Source: Protea cynaroides | Lineage: Eukaryota; Streptophyta; Magnoliopsida; Proteales; Proteaceae | Length of the DNA: 64,000 nucleotides | Direction: 5' to 3' | Assembly: GCA_028583415.1 (NCBI GenBank) | Contig: CM053266.1 | Coordinates: forward strand, 81,412,149 to 81,476,148 | In this document: positions 23,928 to 35,400 of the stretch, piece by piece | How positions within the stretch are numbered: position 1 is the first letter of the stretch | How the letters are laid out: each line of letters opens with the position of its first letter | Made by a program: the position numbers and the translations under genes | Notes under the pieces: generated by a model | Told to the model about the DNA's origin: nothing | Seen by the model: the letters and a program-made list of their open reading frames with translations, nothing else | Database searches by the model: none

Positions 23928-24314
23928 TGTTAGGATCAGAGACGCAAATAATAAGAAAAACACGAAGATTAACGTGGTTCAGCACCCCATCGTGGGATGT
24001 CTACATCCACCAGAGAAAAGAGTGACTTTCTTCCATTCCCAAGAACAGTCTACAAAATTCTCTACCTGACAGGCCTATCTCATCTGTCAGCCTTACAACT
24101 TTCTAGCTCTCCACTGTCAGAGGAGAATCCTCTACAGTCCTTGTAGCCTTGCCTAGGTTTTCCCACACAGAGACAATTTATAGGGAAACCTAGAAACCCT
24201 AATCCCACCACAATTATAAGTTTAACCCCATACATGTAATAGACTCATACCCTAATACAAATACTACCCTTATAATTGTATAGATCCCACAGAATACAAG
24301 ATACCAACCCAACA
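23928..24314 (-). repeat. LTR 4 of the array (outer right)
   Basis: 387 bp. Its right half carries private variants ('gtagccttgcc', 'aatacaaatac', 'attgtatagatccc'). It is followed directly by the ATAGG duplication. Confidence 0.95.
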
Positions 24315-24790
24315 ATAGGTAGGGTAAAAACATTTAGTCTAAGTAAGGGTATACGACATTTCAACTGCCATTGAGGGTAGTTTTGTCCATAAAATGCTCA
24401 GTATTAGCTGACATCATCATTTACTGGAAATTATACTACTTTGGCAATAAAAAGCTCCACTAATTCTAAGTTGTCTATAGAAATGAATGTCTCATCAAAA
24501 CCATTAGAATGATGAAAGCAAATAAATTTTAAAAAAATTAGATAGTTTAGTTAAATGAGTAAATAAATATTTATTTTAAAACTAACAAGGGTGTGTTAAC
24601 AGAAATGAGAATGTCCTCTAGTATTGTTCTTTGTTGAATAAAATAAAAAATAATAATTGAAATATGAGTGAGTCTTTTAGTTTAGTGGTTAATCTATGGT
24701 TAATATAATCTAGTATAATAGATTATATAAAAAGAAAGAAATTTGGTATTGTTTTGTGGCGATTTCTAGGTTTTTGAGATTCTTCTAGTG
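24315..24790. other. AT-rich spacer
   Basis: No gene. The first 150 bases may be the right part of the repeat interrupted by the array. The rest is AT-rich DNA leading into the LINE fragment. Confidence 0.5.
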
Positions 24791-26551
24791 ATGCCTGTAG
24801 TGGGTGTTGTTTCTTCTCTCTGTGGTGGAAACTCTTGGAAACTCTCAAATTAATCACTCTCAATCAGTAATTGATTGTCGGACTCTCTCTTCGGCAAACC
24901 AAGATGTGGGTGGTGTTGCACCTGACGTATCAGTATCGAATTCCATAAGTTGGATACCTATATCGGATCAGGTCACCAATGGACTTTAATCGATTTTAGA
25001 GTCAGCTTCGGCTACTATTCAGCTTCAGCCAATGATTACCAGTGCCTTTAATGATGCCAGAGGTGAGGGGATTGGTTCTCTGACCATTATTACTAATGTT
25101 TTTGTTTCAGAACAGGGTTTGAATGGTGATAATGGTGATACTGATGTACCAAAATCATCTACCTCAAGAAAGATGAAACATGTTTCGGATCAAGTTACCA
25201 TTGAAGTTCTTGGTGTCCCAATTATAGATTCAATTGACTATGCAAGGCGATTAGAATCTGCTGCAATTCAGGATAATATGAGGCAACTCTCTGGAAACCC
25301 AATCCTTCAACTTGGTCCTCAAAATCTATCCAATCATAACCTTTCCAGTCGTAACCTAATACTTAATCCATCAACCAAACTTCCCACCTTTACCAATAAA
25401 CCAGCAAACCCTAAACTTGCAAACCCTATCCCTACCTCGCAACACTATCAGACCTTCAACCACACCCGCCGATCGACCTGCAAACCCACCAAATTCCAAC
25501 CGACCTACAAACCATAACACATCCTTCACCAAACAACCTGCAAACCTTAATCCACCAATGGCCATCCAACCTTCAAACCATAATCCATCCATCACCAACC
25601 GAACTGCTACCCTAATTCTTCCATCAACATCCGAGCTACAAATTCTAATCAGCAAACCATCAACCGAACTGCTAACCCTAATCATCCCTACACTAACCAG
25701 CATACCATCAACCGAACTGATAACCCTATTCCTCCCTCTATTAATTGATCTTCAAACCCAACATCTCACAATCCTCATAACCTAAACCATGCCACCTTTA
25801 CCTCCTCAAACCAGAACCTCCCACTATTCCCAACTTTTATTACCCGAGCTCACCGAATCCCTACTCTAAACTCTACCCCAAACCCTAACCAAAACCCTAT
25901 TTCTGAGTTACCTGCACCCTAACCCCAACCCTCTAAATGCAAACATATCTAGTTTAGCAATCCATCATTACAATATTGAACTTCCTGCACTATCACCAAC
26001 TCTACCTTTGCATTATCTGCCTGTAAGTATAGAAGGTATGGTAGTTTCAATGGATCAAAATGAAGTACAAAATCAGGGACCTTTATATGCGGCAAGAGCT
26101 AGAGGTGGATCATCAGGCATTGCCAAAAGTTCACCACCAAACGTGGATATCCTTCCTAAGCCAGTGTTAATAAGAGGTGTTCCACACATCATTATTCCAC
26201 AAGAAGCTTATGAGAGGTAGATTCAAAAGCATAAATATACACTTATCGGAAGGTTAAATATGAGGGGATTGACATTGCAGGATATCACTCGATCAGTTCA
26301 GCAACTCCAGGGGACTTTAACCTCTGAAATGGTGTCCCTAGGTAAGGGATTTTTATTATTCCGCTTCTCTAATGAAAATGATATGTTTCAAGTTTGGACT
26401 CGTAGCCCAATTAGGATCAAAGGTCAACTCCTTCATTTTCAACGCTGGACACCTAATTCCAATGTTAATAAGCATTCAATTTTACATCATCTTCAATGGA
26501 TTCAGTTCCCAGATCTGTCTCAAGATTATTAGGATGAATCCATTATCCTGT
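24791..26551 (+). pseudogene. LINE ORF1 fragment (DUF4283-like), truncated
   Basis: The recognisable part is 26008-26550. The KYTLIGRLNMRG... segment, then GKGFLLFRFSNENDMFQVW, GQLLHFQRWTP and the terminal LQWIQFPDLSQDY, follows the order of the DUF4283 domain found in ORF1 of plant L1-type LINEs. Two TAG stops (26218-26220 and 26530-26532) lie in this frame; the second sits where the family has the W of a YWD motif. Upstream, 25300-25930 is rich in Asn, Pro and Thr codons and shifts frame. The reading ends at 26551, where another repeat starts, so zinc knuckle and ORF2 are absent. Confidence 0.7.
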
Positions 26552-27735
26552 TGTAAGCACCCCATTTTTGTTTCACCAATCTCTCATAACCTTCACCAGT
26601 CACTTTAAAGTAAACCTATGTATTTCCTCCTTAGGTTAGAAAAACCTACCATAAATACCCTCTTTGAGTCCAGTCTAACCTTAGGTTTAAAAACCAACCA
26701 TAAATAACTTCTCTGAGTCCAGCTTAACCATTAGGATAGAAACCTGCCATAAATAGACCTTCTAGTGTCATCTTTGAACCTAGGTTCAAACCTACCTTAA
26801 ATAAATCCAGTCTATACCACCCTTAGGGTTCAAAAACTGCCTTATTTACATCATCTGGAGTAATTTCCTAGCCTAAAACTTCCTAAAACCATCTCAGGGG
26901 TATTTTGATCATTTGGTTAAAGTTTGTCAAAGCTGATCAAAATTTGTCAAAGTTGGTCAAAATAGTAAAGGTAGTCAATGTTAATCTATACTTAAACCCT
27001 AGAGTCAAGCTTGAGTCAAACCTAGTCAAAACCTAGTCAACCCATCCTAGTCACCTATGACCACCCTAGGTGTCACTTAGAATAGCCATGTGTCACATAA
27101 CGACATACCCATTCATTCCCCCTATCCCATAGGTGATGTGAGAGAGAGGTAAGGGAGGAAGAGGACAAAGAGAATGAAAAGTAGAGTAAAAGCCCACTAA
27201 GCTTAGGATAAACCGTAATGGCCCCATATGATGGGCTAAGTATAGTCCATATCCACCCATGGGTTGGATTGCAAATAAGAAAGAAAGATGGGGTTATCGT
27301 GCAAATAAGACAAAAGTGTAAAAAACTAGATAAAACAAAAATAAAATAAAATAAAATAAGGGGTTGGATTCTCTCTTCCATACAGTTTTGGAGAGAGAAA
27401 ATCTCTCTCCAAAACCATGTGGGAAAGACTATGGGTAGGTGGCAATTAGTTAATGAAAGAAAGAAAAGAAAAAAAGAAAGAAAATAAAAGGAAAGGAAAG
27501 AAAAGTTTTTTAAAAACTAAGGAGGACAAAGATGCCATACTAGCCAATAGTATGATGACATGTGTCATAGGGATATTGGAGACAAAAATTTAATTCAAAA
27601 TATGAAAGTTGGTGAATAAATTTAAATAAAAAAAAAAAAGGAAAGGAAAGCAATTTGAGAGGGAGGATTTCATTGGACTCTATTTAAAGAGCTCCAATCC
27701 TCCAAATCAACCATCCACGAAAATCAGAAGCCCCC
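26552..27735 (+). repeat. Long-LTR repeat, second copy (5' part only)
   Basis: It begins TGTAAGCACCCCATTTTTG, the same 19 bases as the 5.6-kb insertion at 57722, and interrupts the LINE reading frame. It has the same layout: an AT-rich start, then a GA-rich stretch (27450-27660) and a TATA-like TATTTAAA at about 27681. It is cut off at about 27735 by a reversed LTR fragment. Two repeated themes are visible: 'aaacctaccataaata' (26640-26820) and 'gtcaaagttggtcaaaa' (26920-26970). Confidence 0.65.
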
Positions 27736-28310
27736 TATTACACCCTAATTCTGGACTAACTAGTGGTGTAATGAACCGTCATGTGAACCAATAGTTCAAA
27801 CTAGGGTCTCGTATAGGCCGTGCCCACCCGGTTAAACCGAGTACATTCCACAATAATAATAAAAGTAAATAACAATAGCGAAAGTCTTTATTAATAATGA
27901 ACTGAGTAACTAACAGTGATAATAAATAATTAAATCCAATTATTCTCAATGACTCAAGATATAAAGTAAATTAATCAATTACATGTTCCAGTACTCAAGA
28001 ATAACTAAACTAATAAAAAACACAATGATTGCACTTGCATGACGGATCATGCACCTCTTCCATTAGTTCCATGTCCATAGCCGCTACGTGAACATATGTC
28101 GGCGCATTCATATAATCTTCTACAGTAGGACCTGCATCAACAACTAAAAAATATTCGACGTCGAAAGGGTGAGCACACATCAAGGCTCAGTGAGCAAACA
28201 AAACAAAATGCAAACATATGCATGCATTCAATTCATATCTTTGCTCTGGTTTTAAGTTTGTAATGCGCTATAGAAAGGACTGACGGCCACCGCACCTCTA
28301 TACACAGGTG
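27736..28310 (-). repeat. Reversed LTR end of an older Tekay-like element
   Basis: The reverse complement of this stretch aligns with the last about 570 bases of the LTR ending at 30938, down to a worn terminus (TATTACACCC for TGTCACACCC). It stops where the start of element A's LTR begins. The simplest reading is that element A inserted into an older element of the same family lying in the opposite direction. Confidence 0.75.
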
Positions 28311-28671
28311 TGTATATAAGACCCGTATCTTACTAACCGGTCTTACCACCTTGTATAAGGTCTTCCTATCATGGTCGGGCTAAGCGGACCAAGTGCATGA
28401 AGAAACTACAAGGCTAGGTATGAAATTGAACCCAAAATTAGTTAAGCGTGTGGTCGCATACCTAAACAAGTGTGGTCGACCACACCTCAAAATAAAGCGA
28501 CCACAGGAGTCTGGGACGTGTGGTCTCAGTTTTTTACTGTGTAGTCGATAGGTTCTGTGACCCCACGTGCGACCACAAGAAGTCAGACAAACTCCGTGAT
28601 TAGGAAACCTTCCTAATCCAAAGGGGGTTCATTCCTAATATAAGTAGGACTCTATATGGAGGGTCTTCCTC

Positions 28672-28679
28672 TATATATA
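28672..28679 (+). promoter_or_regulatory. TATA box in the LTR of element A
   Basis: TATATATA, at the position that is TATAAATA in the LTRs of B and C, followed by the shared 'aggatgtccctt' start of the transcribed part. Confidence 0.65.
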
Positions 28680-29288
28680 GGATGTCCCTTAATCTCTTTC
28701 ATCCTTTTAGAACTCAAACTGAAAGAGAGAGAAAGAGAAGAGGAGGAAGAGAAGGAAAATTGAAGAGGAAGACTAAGAGGAGCAATTCTAAAGAGAACTC
28801 CGAATCTTCAACAACTTTAAGGTATGAAAATATTTTCCACATAAGTTGAATACCTAGAATAGATTATGGAGGAGATAGTGATTCAAAGTGAGACCCCAAT
28901 CATCAAACCATGGACAAATTCTAAGAGATCATGGAGGGAATCTATTAGGATGATGGATTGTGTAAAATATGAATTTTAAGCCATAGAACAATCATAGGAA
29001 GGATCATGATGATAAATCAAGGAATCAAAACATGAAGGAATTGAGTTGGGAATGGAAAAGTCGACCATCACATGTGTGGTCGCATGTGTGGTAGCATGAT
29101 ATGTGACCACAAGAGACACATATGATCAACCACATGATCTCGGGAAGTTCCAGGGAGGGTGTGGTCGCAGAAACTGAGACCACAGGTGTAGCCACACCTG
29201 CGACCACTCAGTTTCTGGAAGTCTGAATTGCTGAAAATAAACTCTAATTTAAAATCTATAAATTTGTTAGGTTTTCAAGTGGTCTAAA

Positions 29289-30268
29289 AGTGATTTATAA
29301 AGCTTGAACGAGGAATTACCATCGACCAAAGGTGAGGGAACAAGACATAAATTAATTAACTAATAATTAACTGTTTTACTTATTGAGTCCAATGCCATGA
29401 ATGATTTTATGCTTGTATGCTTGTAATGTGTATTTCACATGTCATCCAATATTCTTGTTATTACTGCTCATGTATATTTAATTCTGTATATTTATAACAT
29501 GATGATGATGATGATGCTAAGAATAGGCATGTGAATGTATGTGTGTGGTTAGTGTGCTTGATGCGAGTGGAGCATCAGGGGGAGGACGTGACATTATGGT
29601 TCATCCTGGTCATCAGACCTTAGCTCTATCTCTATGGACGTATTGAGGGATGCTGGGGTGAGACCTTGGATACACTGTTTGACATTAGGATTGGTTAGTT
29701 GCGAACCCATTTTGCAAGCCCTCGCCAATAGGGGCTTACGTGTTGGTATGGGTAGGGCATCAGGGGAAGTGTTATACAAGTGATTTATAAAGCTTGAACG
29801 AGGAATTACCATCGACCAAAGGTGAGGGAACAAGACCTAAATTAATTAACTAATAATTAACTGTTTTACTTATTGAGTCCAATGCCATGAATGATTTTAT
29901 GCTTGTATGCTTGTAATGTGTATTTCACATGTCATCCAATATTATTGTTATTACTGCTCATGCATATTTAATTCTGTATATTTATAACATGATGATAATG
30001 ATGATGCTAAGAATAGGCATGTGAATGTATGTGTGTGGTTAGTGTGCTTGATGCGAGTGGAGCATCAGGGGGAGGACGTGACATTATGGTTCATCCTGGT
30101 CATCAGACCTTAGCTCTATCTCTATGGACGTATTGAGGGATGCTGGGGTGAGACCTTGGATACACTGTTTGACATTAGGATTGGTTAGTTGCGAACCCAG
30201 TTTGCAAGCCCTCGCCAATAGGGGCTTACGTGTTGGTATGGGTAGGGCATCAGGGGAAGTGTTATACG
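29289..30268 (+). repeat. 490-bp tandem duplication inside the LTR of A
   Basis: 29289-29778 and 29779-30268 are nearly identical ('agtgatttataaagcttg' to 'gtgttatac'). B and C have this segment once. Few differences separate the copies, so the duplication is younger than most of the LTR decay. Confidence 0.93.
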
Positions 30269-30941
30269 GTGTTTGATCCGGGCACTTTAGCTCTATCTCT
30301 ATTCCATGATGGGTGCATGTGGGACGGCAATGGTGTTCGATCCATTGGGTGACTTTACACACTCGAGTATAGAGGTACGGCGGCCACCAATCCTTTCTAT
30401 TGTACATTGCAAACTTATAAACCAGACCAAATATATGAATTGAATGTATACATATGTTTGTTGCATTATTTTGTTTGCTCACTGAGTCATGATGTGTGCT
30501 CACCCTTTCGACGTCTAATATTTTAGTTGATGATGCAGGTCCTACCGTGGAAGATTATATGAATGCACCAATGTACGGACATGTTGCTGCGATGGATATG
30601 GAAGCTATGGTGGAGTCACATGATTCGTCATGCGAGTGCAACCCATGTATTTTTAATTACATTTAGTTGTTGGATTATCGAAACATGTAATTGATTACTT
30701 TATTTTATTTTATATCTTTAGTCATTTGGAGATAATTGGATATTAATTATGTTATCACTGTTAGATACTCAGTTAATTAATATTAAAGACTTCCGCTATT
30801 GTTTATTTACTCTGATTATGGTTGTGGTTGTATCTGGTTTAATCAAATAGACATGGCCTATACGAGATCCTGATTGAACCGTTGGTTCATAGACGGTTCA
30901 TCACACCATTCTGATTGGTTCAGAGTTGGGGTGTGACAACT

Positions 30942-30953
30942 TGGTATCAGAGC
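30942..30953 (+). other. Primer-binding site of element A
   Basis: TGGTATCAGAGC, complementary to the 3' end of initiator tRNA-Met, three bases after the LTR. Confidence 0.93.
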
Positions 30954-31222
30954 TCTTGGGCTCTGTCTATTAAACCTGTACACTTCCACAAGAGTTCATG
31001 AACTGAGTTAGGATAAAATTTAAAAGCTTTAATAAGAACACACCATAAGCACCTGTGTTGTATGAGACAATAACTAAAAAAGAGAATAATGCACATATGA
31101 AAAGGAGAAACAAGTTTTATGTATATATCAAACGAGAATAAAACTAACATATATCCAAATCAAAGTACGGTCCACAATTCGGACAGTTACTCTGTAGTAT
31201 AAAGTAAAAAGAAATAAAGGCA

Positions 31223-31548
31223 TCATGGAGCTGGGGGTGCTGGAGGAGGTATGACATCCATGTCCATGAACATCCTATCATCATCACCCTCGTGGACCTC
31301 TGCTGCTGCTGCTGCTGTCGCCTCCGCGTCTGGTATCTCTACTCTAGTACGGGGATGCACCATAGCATTTCTTTCCTCGTCATTGACCTGCGCATCTCGC
31401 ATCCCCATCCTGCAGATGGCCTCCCAGTCAAGGTCAGTCGAAAAAGTGTCTTCGTGAATCCACTCATCGACCAAGTCGACCTGCAGGCCAGTGAGCAGAG
31501 TGGTGATCAAATGCCCATAGGGTAGGTTACCCACCAGACCAGGCATCG
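31223..31548 (-). pseudogene. Antisense ORF of element A, C-terminal part
   Basis: Continues the frame broken at 43439 by insertion of element B. It contains GNLPYGHLITTLLTGLQVDL, DLDWEAICRMGMRDAQVNDE and an Ala-rich linker, then ends in a proline-rich tail IPPPAPPAP with a stop at 31223. The copies in B and C run on for about 110 residues more, with 14-residue repeats that are missing here. The strand is opposite to gag and pol. Confidence 0.8.
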
Positions 31549-31689
31549 TGTAAGACCCGTGTCGAACTAACCCGGTCTTACCACCTTGAACCAGGTCTAC
31601 CCATCATGGTCGAGCCAAATGGACCAAGTGCGTGAAGGAGATCACGATCCCAGGTATTAAACTGACCCAAAAACATTAAAATAAGGGGG

Positions 31690-31822
31690 AGGGTTGCACA
31701 CCCAGCTAGGCAGGGTCGGACCCCCCCAATATAAAAAGTCAGACCCTGAGTTTCTAACCGGGGGTCGGACAATTTAGAACCAGGGGTCGACGGGATCTCC
31801 GACCCCCTCATCGACCCCCAGT
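31690..31822 (+). promoter_or_regulatory. GGGTCG motif cluster upstream of the LTR TATA box (B)
   Basis: About five occurrences of GGGGTCG or its complement CGACCCCC within 130 bases, ending about 90 bases before the TATA box. A second cluster lies downstream of the TATA box at 32307-32452. In element A the same place carries TGTGGTCG/CGACCACA instead. The arrangement looks like binding sites for a protein; which protein is unknown. Confidence 0.6.
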
Positions 31823-31913
31823 CTACCGACAGAAACCGTGAATTGGGAACTTTTTAAATTTCAATGGGATTCTTTCCTAATCTCAATGGAACTTATTTTG
31901 GGAGTTTCTACTC

Positions 31914-31921
31914 TATAAATA
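31914..31921 (+). promoter_or_regulatory. LTR TATA box (B, 5' LTR)
   Basis: TATAAATA followed by the conserved 'aggacgtccctaagcc'. The 3' LTR has it at 41551-41558. Confidence 0.85.
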
Positions 31922-32054
31922 GGACGTCCCTAAGCCTCTTTCACTCCTTTTAGAACCCTAATTGGATTGAGAGAAAGAGAAGAGAAGGAGAAGAGAAGGA
32001 AATTGGAGAAGAAGATCAAAGAGAAGGCTTCAGAGAAACAAGCCTAATTCTTCT

Positions 32055-32063
32055 CAGGTATGG
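32055..32063 (+). other. Candidate major splice donor in the LTR (B)
   Basis: CAG|GTATGG, intron starting at 32058, about 140 bases after the TATA box. The matching positions are AAG|GTATGA in A (28822) and CAA|GTAAGG in C (45338). It would pair with the acceptor just before gag (36339). Confidence 0.5.
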
Positions 32064-33810
32064 ATACTATCTCCATGCAATTCTAAAGACCTTATAATAG
32101 ATAGTGAAGAGAGTATGATCTAAGAGAAACCCAAATCATCCACCCATGGTTAGGTTTCAATGGAAAACCATGGAGGAGATCATTAAAACCATGTAGATGA
32201 ATAAACTATGGTTCTAAATCATAGAACATGTATGGAATGGATTATAGAAGCAAGCCATAGGACCCAAACACGAAGGAATGGACTGTAGGATGAAAATTTC
32301 GACTAAACCCACAGGGGGTCGCACGTGGGGTCGATGGACAATAGACCCTACCAGACCCTAACATCGACCCCCAGTGTTTGGGAAGTCCAGAATGTGGGTA
32401 GTAGCACCCAGGGTTGATGGAAGGTCCGACCCTAGCATCGACCCCCAGTTAACAGTAGGATTTTTAAAATCAGAATTAATTCTAATTAAATTCTATCGAC
32501 TTGATTAGGTCTTCTAGTGATATAATATTGATATTTAGTTGATTCATAAAGCTTGAGAGAGGATCTACAATCAAGCAAAGGTGAGGGAACAAGACCTAAA
32601 CTAATTGGTTAATAATAAACTATTTTTGTTCCTTGAGTCCAATGCCATGATTGATTCTATGCGTGTATGCTTGTCATGTGCATTTAACATGTCATCCAAT
32701 ATTTCTATTATTACTATTCATGCATATTTACATTTATTGTTTATAACATGATGATGATGATGATGATGATAGGAATAGGCATGTGTGGTTAGTGTGCTTG
32801 ATGCGAGCGAGTATCAGGGGGGGTGTCATAGGCTGGGCCTCAGCACTCTAGCTCTATCTCTAACTCAAGTCTTGTCCACTGACATCGTCGTATCGCCATC
32901 ACCTTAGCAGAACTATTACGTCGTAGTGTATGAGGGGAGGTGGTCTCGGACCGTGTAGTCTCTGACTCTGCTGGGGGGCCTTAGCCCTATCTCTATGGAC
33001 GTATTGAGGGATGCTGGGGTGAGGCCTTGGATACACTATTTGACATTAGGATTGGTTAGTTGCGAGCCCAGTTTGCGAGCCCTCGCCAGCAGGGGCTTAC
33101 GTGTTGGTATGGGTAGAGTATCAGGGGAAGTGTCATAGGTCAGGCCTCAGCACTTTAGCTCTATCTCTATTCCATGGTAGGGTGGATGGGGATGACAATA
33201 AACGTTACCTTTGGGCGGGCCTCCACACCCTGTGCATAGAGGCGAGGCGGCCACCAAACCTTTCTATAGCGCATTGCAAACTTATTTACCAGACCAAAGA
33301 TATGAATTGAATGCATGGATATGTTTGTTGCATTGTTTTGTTTGCTCACTAAGCCATGATGTGTGCTCACCCTCTCGACGTCGAATATTTTTAGTTGATG
33401 ATGCAGGTACCACTGTCGAAGATTATATGAGTGCTCCAGTGTACGGGCGTGTTGCTGCAATGGAAGCCAAAGATTTAGTGGATACGCATGATCTCTCATG
33501 CTAGTGCAACTCATGTGTATTCGATTAGATTTTTGTTTGAATTATTAAGGGAATGTAATTGATACTTTATTTATTTATGTCTCAGTTGATACAACAATAA
33601 CTTGATATTTTATTATGGTTATCACAGTTAGATTTCTCAGTTCATTTACTATAAGACTTTCGCTATTGTGTATTTATTCTGATTATGGTTGTAGATGTGT
33701 ATGGTTTTATTTTTAATGGACACAGCCTATTAGAGATCCTGGTTGAACCGTTTGTTTACTAACGGTTCATCACACCATTCTGAATGGTGTAAAATTAGAG
33801 TGTGACAACT

Positions 33811-33822
33811 TAGTATCAGAGC
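33811..33822 (+). other. Primer-binding site of element B (one change)
   Basis: TAGTATCAGAGC; the family sequence is TGGTATCAGAGC, so the second base has changed G to A. Confidence 0.9.
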
Positions 33823-34093
33823 ATCTCAGGCCCTGTCTGTGAATCCCGTATACTTTCACAAAAGGTCGTGAACTGAGATAGGATAAAAATTTAAAAGATA
33901 TAATAATAACACATCATAAGCATCTGTATTGTTTGAGACAAAACTAAAAGAGAATAATGCATCTATTAAATGAGAAACAAATTTATATACAACCAAAAGA
34001 AGAACAAACGTTTATATATATGACTAAAGCAGAGTACAGTCCACAACCCGGACAGTTACTCTGAAGTACAAAAGAAAGATAAAAGAAATACAT

Positions 34094-35400
34094 CAAGAAG
34101 CTGGAGGAGATGGGGGAGGCGGTGCCTCACGGTATCTATCATAGTCCTCAGCGTAGACTCTAGTCAACCAAGCTATCTGAGTCTAGGTCGTCTGGAGACT
34201 AGCTGTGAGATCAGTCACACGCTGGTCGGTCACGCGCTGAGCATCCATAAGCTCTCCCACCCGCTGATCGGACAAGCGCTGAGCCTCTAGAAGCTCTCCC
34301 ATCCTCAAGTCAGACAGACGCTGAGTCTCTCGTATCTCATGCAATATCCCCATCATGTCATCAGAAGGAGCACAAAAAGGACCAGCTGCATGTAAAGGGC
34401 CAGCTGAAGAAGACGGACTAGCTCCTGTAGTATGAGTAGGTAATGGAGGAGATATGGCATCTACATCCATGTATAGCCAATCGTCATCATCCCCATGAAC
34501 CCCTGCTCCAGCGGCTGCTGCTGCTGCCTCAGCGTCAGCCATCTCCACTCGAGTGAGAGGGCGCACCATCGCGTTCCTCTCCTCATCGCTGATCTGGGCA
34601 TCCCGCATGCCCATCTTGCAGATGGCCTCCCAATCCAGAGGCGATGAGAAGGATTTCTCCTGAATCTTCTCATCCAACAAATCAACCCCCAGGCGGGTAA
34701 GCAATGTAGTGATCATGCATCCATAAGGAAGGTTGCCAGTGTGACTGGGCAACGTGGCACTGATCATCGTCCACATGATGATATAGGGAAGGCAGACGGG
34801 ATGCCTAGTGCATATGCAGTACAGCAGATACTGGGTCAACTGGGAGACCCTCTCGTAGTATCCACTCTACGGTATCAAGTTATGCTGAATGATCTTGCAG
34901 TACACCCGTGGATCTGAACGCAGATAACTCACTTTCATCTCCTAGCGATCAAGTCTGATGAGCTGACGGTCTATCTCAGCCCTCATCTGTAATGAAAAGA
35001 ACTGGGGCTCTCCCGGGGCACAGAATATGAATGATCCGCCATAGGAGATACCCAGTAAGTCCGCTAGCTGTCGATAGTCGAAAGAAATATCAACCCCCTT
35101 AACATAGCTAGTGATCCGAAGCTCACCACCTCTCTCAACATCGTTGTAATCCCCCACCACTTGGAGATTACAATAGAACTGGCGTACCAAGTCAGGATAG
35201 GTACAGACATTATAGGTGATGACAGGGAGCCATCCCATATCGCCAAAAGCCCCCTCCACATTGAACAAGGCCAAGCTAGCCAAGTTCACTTTGCGGCCTC
35301 CCTCTACTTTCTTACGAGCATAGTGGGCATACTGTGTCTCGACTTCAGTGGACGGAAGCAAAGACGGTCGCGAACACTGGGTACCTTGGTACGAGCCATG
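34094..35400 (-). pseudogene. Antisense ORF of element B
   Basis: ATG at 35400 reads MARTKVPSVRDRL; the last codon is before the TGA at 34094-34096. The N-terminal half (GDMGWLPVITYNVCTYPDL ... ITSYVKGVDISFDYRQLAD) resembles, from memory, the plant-only 'putative plant transposon protein' domain (Pfam Transposase_32). The middle holds GNLPYG, DWEAICKMGMRDAQISDEER and an Ala-rich linker. The C-terminal part has 14-residue repeats of the type RMGELLEAQRLSDQ, probably a coiled coil. The frame is broken by a shift near 35350 and by stops near 34918, 34873 and 34180. It lies between primer site and gag, opposite to gag-pol. Just before the ATG is a splice-acceptor-like T-rich tract plus TAG. Confidence 0.8.

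Larger units (their letters stand above)
17522..24314 (-). mobile_element. Tandem array of a non-autonomous LTR retrotransposon (4 LTRs, 3 interiors)
   Basis: Four LTRs of exactly 387 bp alternate with three interiors of about 1.75 kb (periods 2136, 2131 and 2139). The whole array, not each unit, is flanked by the 5-bp direct repeat ATAGG (17517-17521 and 24315-24319), so it descends from one insertion that was later multiplied. On the minus strand each interior begins with TGGTATCAGAGC two bases after the LTR (tRNA-iMet primer site) and ends with the purine-rich AGGTGGAGATT before TGTTGGG, the terminus style of plant Ty1/copia elements. No gag or pol domain is recognisable, so it would have depended on another element. 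Confidence 0.93.
28311..30938 (+). repeat. 5' LTR of element A
   Basis: About 2.6 kb. The start is worn (TGTATATAAGACCCG for the family's TGTAAGACCCG) and the end is GTGTGACA at 30938. Motif clusters with TGTGGTCG/CGACCACA lie at about 28449-28598 and 29060-29212. A splice-donor-like AAG|GTATGA sits at 28822, in the same place as donors in the LTRs of B and C. The LTR is longer than those of B and C because of a 490-bp internal duplication. Confidence 0.88.
31549..33807 (+). repeat. 5' LTR of element B
   Basis: 2259 bp, TGTAAGACCCGT...GTGTGACA. It holds a TATA box, two motif clusters and a splice donor. It aligns end to end with 41186-43438. Open frames inside it, on either strand, are not conserved as protein. 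Confidence 0.95.

Noticed and set aside
17522..24314. Could the spaced repeats of the array be a CRISPR-like structure?
   Set aside because: Repeat and spacer are 387 bp and 1.75 kb, with TG...CA ends, primer sites and a target duplication. This is an LTR retrotransposon array.
25870..25940. Telomere-like CCCTAA words
   Set aside because: They are irregular and sit in an Asn/Pro/Thr-rich low-complexity part of the LINE fragment, not in a true tandem telomere repeat.
29594..30503. Minus-strand frames of 79 and 139 residues with identical ends
   Set aside because: They lie inside the LTR of A and repeat only because of the 490-bp duplication. The homologous frames in the LTRs of B and C have different lengths and breaks.
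31251..31525. Plus-strand open frames opposite the antisense ORF of element A
   Set aside because: The minus-strand reading matches two other copies as protein; the plus reading is its shadow.
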